Of a DNA stretch of 46,837 nt, positions 43,601 to 46,837 are shown in pieces (the first letter of the stretch is position 1; the number at the start of each line of letters is the position of its first letter). The position numbers and the translations under genes are program-made. The notes under the pieces are model-generated. The model worked only from the letters and a program-made list of their open reading frames with translations, was not told where the DNA came from and made no database searches. Source of the DNA: Amycolatopsis sp. (GTDB lineage Bacteria; Actinomycetota; Actinomycetes; Mycobacteriales; Pseudonocardiaceae); contig NZ_JAODNM010000019.1 of NCBI RefSeq assembly GCF_025464955.1, positions 1-46,837 on the forward strand, written 5' to 3'.

Positions 43601-45388
43601 TACGACAGCGCCGGAAACCCCGCCACGGTAACCGGTTCCGGGTGCCAGGTCGTGCTGCGCTGTGATCCGGACGGCCTGGAGACCGAACGCAGTATCAACG
43701 GGTTCATGGTGCTCTCGCACGGCTATGGGGCCGGACGCCGTCTGGACAGGCAGTCGTTTTCCGACGGCGCCGGGTACTCGGTGCGCTACGCGCCGGACGG
43801 CAAACTCACCGATCGGACGAACCCGCTTCAGGTGGCGACGACCTACCGCAGGGACCCGGCAGGCCGGATCGTCGAAGCGGGCTCAGCCACCGGCTCCGAG
43901 CGGTTCGACTACGACCCGCTGGGCAACGTTGTCGCCGCCCACGCCACGGGATTGTGGGCGGCCAACCCGGAGAACGGTCCTCGCGCCTACACCGCGAACA
44001 CCGTGGTGGCCGCCGGATCGGTGCGCTACCAGCACGACCGGCAGGGTCGGCAGGTGCGGCGGCAAGTCGTCACGGACACCGGGGCGCTGCTGGTGTGGCA
44101 GTACGGCTGGGACAGCCGCGACCGGCTGGTCGCCGTCGACGTTCCGGACGGTTCCCGGTGGCACTACGGCTACGACCCGCTGGGCAGGCGGATCTCGAAG
44201 GTCCGGCGGCCGGCAGGCCGGGAGGAGCCGGCCGAGCGGACGGACTTCTTCTGGGACGGACTGAGCCTCGCCGAGCAGGTGCGCGTCGATCCGGCCGGGA
44301 CCAGGCACATCACGACGTGGGACCGCCATCCCTCAACCGGTGCCCCGCTGCTGCAGGCGGACCGGTTCGGTGCGACGGACCGGCCTGAGCACGTCGCGGT
44401 GCACACGGTCGTGACCGACCAGATCGGCACCCCCACCGAACTGCTCGACCCGGCGGGCCGGGTGGCCTGGTCGGCGTTGTCCAGTGTGTGGGGCCGAGTG
44501 GTGGCCAGGCCGGGTGCGCGGGCGACGACCCCGCTGCGGTTCCCCGGGCAGTACGCCGACGCCGAGACCGGCCTGCACTACAACGTCTTCCGGTTCTACG
44601 ACCCCGGCCTCGGCCGCTACCTGAGCCAGGATCCGCAAGGCCTCGGCCCGGCCGCGAACCCGGCGGCGTATGTACCCGACCCGCTGGCCGACACCGATCC
44701 GCTCGGCCTTGCCTGTGACAAGAAGTCCGGCGGCGACAAGCCCGCCACCCGCGGCCACGGTGGTGGCGACTCGTCCGTGGGCGCGGGCGCGCACGGTGGG
44801 AGTAAGGGCGGCGGTAAGAAGGGTGGCGGCAAGGGAGGCGGGAAGCCCGGTGGTGGTGGAGAGCCCGGCGGCTCAAGGCCGCAGGGCATCCCTGACGAAG
44901 CCTGGAAGTCCGCACAGTGGATCAAGGACCACCAGCACAACGGCACCGAGACCACCGGCGACCTGAAGCCGTACAAATGGCAGGGCACCGAGCCCAAGCC
45001 AGGAGCCCCGGACGGTTCGACTTACGGCGGCAAGACCTACGCCAACCACCCCGCTACCCCCGGCGGGAAACCCCAACTCCCGACCGGCGTGGACTATCAC
45101 GAATACGACGTGCACCCGATTCCGAAGTTCAACGAACCGCCAGGCGGTCAAGTACCGAGGCCCGACCGGACTCCGGAATCGGGGGCTCAAGGGGGTCGGC
45201 TGGTCTTCGGCAGCGACGGCTCGGTGCATTACTCCGACCACTACGACGGTTTCCAGACGATGCACGGACCTAGGCCGGGCTACAAGCCACCGGCCGGAGA
45301 CATCCAGCACGGCGGCTACTACACGAACCATCCCCCGGCCCGCCCAGGCACCGGCTTCGACGCCAAGGCGAGCGCGAAGAAACCCTGA
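40670..45388 (+). CDS. RHS-repeat polymorphic toxin with ESX-type N-terminus and barnase/RNase Sa-like C-terminal domain
   Basis: 1572 residues. N-terminal region is an ESX/WXG-like helical domain with the turn Trp123-Met-Gly125 (ASWMGDAGDAYR), then a hydrophobic region (about 178-207) and a Ser/Gly/Asp-rich linker. Residues about 360-1350 hold the RHS shell: DPVDVATGDVLL (DUF6531), many YD repeats, and the conserved core FRFYDPGLGRYLSQDPQGLG...DPLGLA where self-cleavage usually occurs. After a Gly/Lys linker comes the toxin tip, a microbial guanyl-type ribonuclease: Glu1478 in YHEYDV, Arg1510 in GGRLVFGSDGS, His1524 in SDHYDGF are the expected catalytic residues. Likely a type VII-exported RNase for interbacterial competition. 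AAGGA lies 10 bases before the GTG. Confidence 0.92.
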   Translation: MGNPLVAPVQDSTKGYSGISLVESAESLKQGIESGDWASIAMGAVGTALDALSAVMDPFGAILAAGVGWLLEHVGPLKEALNALTGDADQISANSETWKNIATELSGVGDDLKSMVAADTASWMGDAGDAYRQRSTDTVALLQAASKGCEGASSGVKTAGEVVAAVRTLVRDTIAQLVGHLISWALQVLFTLGIGLAWVVPEVIAAVAKTASEIAKVTKGLVKALKALMPLMKNADKLFGDAASALKKIKPGEGVPKAKHGDVSSGPKPMDPPNGKSDSTSLSGDHSGDKPQPPPSSKDPGSTTSSAEHGGNGDESTGSSATNHEGNGSGDKSAHKPGDTSGDTPSAADAKSPDTKECVTDPVDVATGDVLLTEVDLRLPTVLASVLERTYLSSYSHGGWFGANWASTVDERVEVHDGRVRYFTADGAMLHYSMPEPGVPVRPVVGPMHELTLLASGGFSVRNPRRRTISTFTRTTSDHFGLSVVEHAEGESVIVDRDDQGTPLRLRHSTGPVLLVDTAEGRVRAVRLADGGQGVLVAAYSFDEAGRLTGVTNSSGVPKTFAYDAAGRMTGWQDRTGAQYHYVYDGSGRCVRTIGEGGFLNGTLVYEERLTHFTDSLANTARYRFDEHGNLIERTDPLGHTTLLSSNSDGLLLNRTDPLGATTSFAYDRDGLCVAVLRADGSRVTLLREDDGTVVTEVRDGERSYRRTYSADAMPDPLVDPIGVAGAVHYEDLSTADTQAAAATASSGERDIFGRTAHVVDAAGSRTGFSWTVEGQRLARHEPSGATWRWTQDAEGSETGELTPAGRWRRTQVGVFGMPVAETAADGAVTTREFDTELRLIRVTTPLGLDWRYEYDPAGRVVSETDYDGRTLTYTHDSAGNLVRTVNGAGQVTEYRYDQLGQLISRDCGGDVTSYRYDPLGRLIGATEPGCELVLVRDDDGTLLAEVVNGHTTSYHRDESGRVVHRRTPSGVDTDWTYDSAGNPATVTGSGCQVVLRCDPDGLETERSINGFMVLSHGYGAGRRLDRQSFSDGAGYSVRYAPDGKLTDRTNPLQVATTYRRDPAGRIVEAGSATGSERFDYDPLGNVVAAHATGLWAANPENGPRAYTANTVVAAGSVRYQHDRQGRQVRRQVVTDTGALLVWQYGWDSRDRLVAVDVPDGSRWHYGYDPLGRRISKVRRPAGREEPAERTDFFWDGLSLAEQVRVDPAGTRHITTWDRHPSTGAPLLQADRFGATDRPEHVAVHTVVTDQIGTPTELLDPAGRVAWSALSSVWGRVVARPGARATTPLRFPGQYADAETGLHYNVFRFYDPGLGRYLSQDPQGLGPAANPAAYVPDPLADTDPLGLACDKKSGGDKPATRGHGGGDSSVGAGAHGGSKGGGKKGGGKGGGKPGGGGEPGGSRPQGIPDEAWKSAQWIKDHQHNGTETTGDLKPYKWQGTEPKPGAPDGSTYGGKTYANHPATPGGKPQLPTGVDYHEYDVHPIPKFNEPPGGQVPRPDRTPESGAQGGRLVFGSDGSVHYSDHYDGFQTMHGPRPGYKPPAGDIQHGGYYTNHPPARPGTGFDAKASAKKP

Positions 45389-45397
45389 CGGTGCTAT

Positions 45398-45419
45398 CGC
45401 AACTCGACGGCGAGTTGCG
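45398..45419. repeat. Palindromic repeat, copy R1 (best copy)
   Basis: CGCAACTCG, loop ACGG, CGAGTTGCG: perfect 9-bp arms, starting 9 bases past the RHS stop. With the next hairpins it may terminate the RHS transcript. Confidence 0.8.
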
Positions 45420-45462
45420 GTCTCTTAGAAACTAAGAGACCGCACAAAAGCGCAAAAGTGCG
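45420..45462. terminator. Two tandem hairpins downstream of the RHS gene
   Basis: GTCTCTTAG-AAA-CTAAGAGAC (45420-45440) is a perfect 9-bp stem with a 3-nt loop; CGCAC (45441-45445) and GTGCG (45458-45462) form a weaker second stem. Confidence 0.7.
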
Positions 45463-45473
45463 AGGCCGGTGAC

Positions 45474-45489
45474 CGCAACTCGACGGCGA
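45474..45489. repeat. Palindromic repeat, copy R2 (half)
   Basis: CGCAACTCG, ACGG and then CGA before the second arm diverges. Confidence 0.5.
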
Positions 45490-45544
45490 CCTGTGTTTGC
45501 GATCTGTGCACACGAGTTTGCCGTGTCGCGATGGATGTCCGTTT

Positions 45545-45566
45545 CGCAAGTCGGCGGCGAGTTGCG
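45545..45566. repeat. Palindromic repeat, copy R3
   Basis: CGCAAGTCG, loop GCGG, CGAGTTGCG: one arm mismatch, the same C-to-G change seen in copy L3. Confidence 0.6.
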
Positions 45567-45898
45567 ACGAGCCACGACCCGCAGAGGCGAAATCCGAGAG
45601 TTCTGGGCCTGGCTCCTCGCGCGAGCCCGCGCTGGAAGTTCCTCATGCGACAGCTCATCCAACCTGACCAGCGCTGGACTAGCTCGCCACGAAACCCTTG
45701 CCACGTCACGCATCCAGGATCGTCGGCGTGTCGGCACCTGCCAATCACGGTAAGCGACTGTCCTCCTTCGTCTGGCGTATGCGTGAGTGACGCGACAAGC
45801 TGTTGCAGGATGCGAGCGGGCGGATTTCGTTGCGGTGGCAGACTTTGTGAATAATCGATGACTACCTTCCGCGATAATGCGTATCACCTGAACGTGTT
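45567..45898. other. Gene-free stretch before the second HNH gene
   Basis: No supported gene in either strand; open frames are basic, short and without motif. In particular no barstar-like immunity protein is seen. The last 80 bases are AT-richer and lead into the LexA-box and promoter. Confidence 0.6.
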
Positions 45899-45914
45899 CC
45901 GAATGTACGTTCGA
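45899..45914. promoter_or_regulatory. LexA (SOS) box-like site
   Basis: CCGAAT-GTAC-GTTCGA matches 10 of 12 bases of the mycobacterial-type LexA site TCGAAC-N4-GTTCGA. It lies 20 bases before the HNH start and overlaps the expected -35 region. Confidence 0.6.
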
Positions 45915-45921
45915 ATAGAGG

Positions 45922-45927
45922 TAGAAT
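45922..45927 (+). promoter_or_regulatory. -10 element TAGAAT of a leaderless promoter
   Basis: TAGAAT ends 6 bases before the GTG start, so transcription would begin at or next to the start codon. AAAGGA between them is too close to the start to act as a normal ribosome site. Confidence 0.6.
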
Positions 45928-45933
45928 AAAGGA

Positions 45934-46837
45934 GTGCCTAGCGTAACGATCACCCTCCCCGATCCCGCCGATATCCGGCGTGCCGATCCGGCGACGCTGG
46001 TCGAGTACGCCCGGGTGATCACCCGGGAGATGAACCGGTACACCGCGCTGCTGGGGCTCGTGGTCACCAAGACCGAGACCGACGGCATCAAGGCGACTCA
46101 CCAGTACAACTCCGCGGTGCAGTGGCTGATGCATACGACGGGGATGACCGGGCTCGCCGCACTGGCCGGTGCCCTCACCCCCGCGCATGTGGACGTGATC
46201 GTGAAAACGATGACGGCCATGCCCGCGACGGTGTCGGAGGAGGATCGGGTGGCGGCGGAGAAGATCCTCATCGGTGTGGCCCGTGCCGCGTCCCCGGTTG
46301 AGGTGAAAAAAGCCGGCGACCGGATCCTCGACACCCTCGACCCCGACGGGCCGGAGCCGAAAGATCCGCCGGAGCGACCGAAGCGGGAACTGGCGTTCCA
46401 GGAACACCGCGACGGCTCCGCCACACTCAAGGGCAAGCTCGACAACCTCGCCTACGCCCAACTCCGCGCAGCCCTCGACCCACTGGCGAAACCGCACTCG
46501 ACGAAAGAGGAAGGCCGCGACCCCCGCAGCCAATGGGAACGCCACGCCGACGCCCTCGTCGACCTCGTCCGCCTCGCCATGACGGTGGACGAGATCCCCA
46601 CCCACGGCGGTGACCGTGTCCATGTGGCGGTCACCGTGGACTTCGAGACGCTGAAGTCCGGGATCGGGACGGCGATGCTCGACTTCGGTGGCGTCATCAC
46701 GGCGGCGGAAGCACGGATGTTGGCGTGTGACTGCAAGGTAATTCCCGCCGTTCTCGGCATGAATAGTGAGCCGATGGATTTGGGGCGATCGAAGCGATTC
46801 ATCACCCCCGGGCAACGCTGCCGTCTCGTGATGCGAG
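45934..46837 (+). CDS. DUF222 / HNH endonuclease domain protein (13E12 family), 3' end missing
   Basis: 301 codons are visible from GTG 45934; the gene runs off the window before its HNH motif. The DUF222 region begins MPSVTITLPDPADIRRAD and includes QYNSAVQWLMHTTGMTG, the RELAFQEHRDGSATLKGKLDNLAYAQLRAALDPLA block and MTVDEIPTHGGDRVHVAVTVD. Residues from ADALVDLVRL on differ from the left-edge copy at only about nine positions of 97. A LexA-like box and leaderless -10 suggest induction by DNA damage, as is described for several mycobacterial 13E12 genes. Confidence 0.92.
   Translation, partial: MPSVTITLPDPADIRRADPATLVEYARVITREMNRYTALLGLVVTKTETDGIKATHQYNSAVQWLMHTTGMTGLAALAGALTPAHVDVIVKTMTAMPATVSEEDRVAAEKILIGVARAASPVEVKKAGDRILDTLDPDGPEPKDPPERPKRELAFQEHRDGSATLKGKLDNLAYAQLRAALDPLAKPHSTKEEGRDPRSQWERHADALVDLVRLAMTVDEIPTHGGDRVHVAVTVDFETLKSGIGTAMLDFGGVITAAEARMLACDCKVIPAVLGMNSEPMDLGRSKRFITPGQRCRLVMR

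Noticed and set aside
45398..45566. A CRISPR array
   Set aside because: The repeats are palindromic, diverged and irregularly spaced, and no cas genes are present.
45432..46091. A minus-strand 219-residue frame at the right end, examined as a possible immunity protein
   Set aside because: It is Arg/Ser-rich, runs into the reverse complement of the HNH gene and has none of the acidic character of barstar.

Overview
The window comes from a high-GC actinomycete. GTG starts and leaderless genes are common, the lipoproteins and secreted proteins look actinobacterial, and several regulator families are typical of the group (SARP/AfsR, TetR, HxlR, CGNR). The gene families present, and a dispersed hairpin built on CTCGTGAG, suggest a member of the Pseudonocardiales (Amycolatopsis / Saccharothrix / Lentzea type). 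That placement is inference and no marker gene was checked.

Layout. The left edge is the 3' part of a DUF222-HNH (13E12-type) gene, followed by a repeat-rich gap and tRNA-Cys(GCA). A minus-strand five-gene electron-transfer operon follows: small membrane protein, ApbE flavinyl transferase, heme-b membrane protein, NuoF-like protein and ferredoxin (1169-4313). Facing it on the plus strand is an arabinose-type ABC transporter (araF-araG-araH-like) with a GntR/FadR regulator and a secreted GH105-like hydrolase (4699-10342). Next come a HAD phosphatase, an MFS exporter with a fused winged helix, a frameshifted dinB, a secreted TAP-type peptidase, a macrolide-type glycosyltransferase, a tiny Cys/His protein, a CGNR regulator, the remnant of a TetR gene, and an SNF2 helicase / SWIM protein pair (10639-22707).

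The middle holds an unusual regulator that fuses a PLP enzyme to a YheO-PAS-HTH module (22714-24450), an alginate-lyase-like secreted protein, an F420-type oxidoreductase, and a thiolase / Fe-S protein / ketoacyl-synthase operon (26576-30064) followed by an HxlR regulator. That regulator's probable operator lies before its own gene and also in the operon promoter. A TetR gene and a DUF1772 gene then share two matching palindromic operators (30609-31724). They are followed by a small secreted protein and an AfsR-like SARP regulator.

The right part carries an aromatic-degradation operon (35512-40229): a maleylacetate reductase / hydroxyquinol 1,2-dioxygenase fusion, an aromatic flavoprotein hydroxylase and an Ldh2-type dehydrogenase. 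Together these point to a resorcinol/hydroxyquinol route to 3-oxoadipate. Next is a 1572-residue RHS polymorphic toxin with an ESX-type (WXG) N-terminus and a barnase/RNase Sa-like tip, with no immunity gene visible. The window ends inside a second DUF222-HNH gene, nearly the same as the first, which has a LexA-box-like site and a leaderless promoter. The two HNH copies are direct repeats enclosing about 46 kb, and related palindromes occur beside both.
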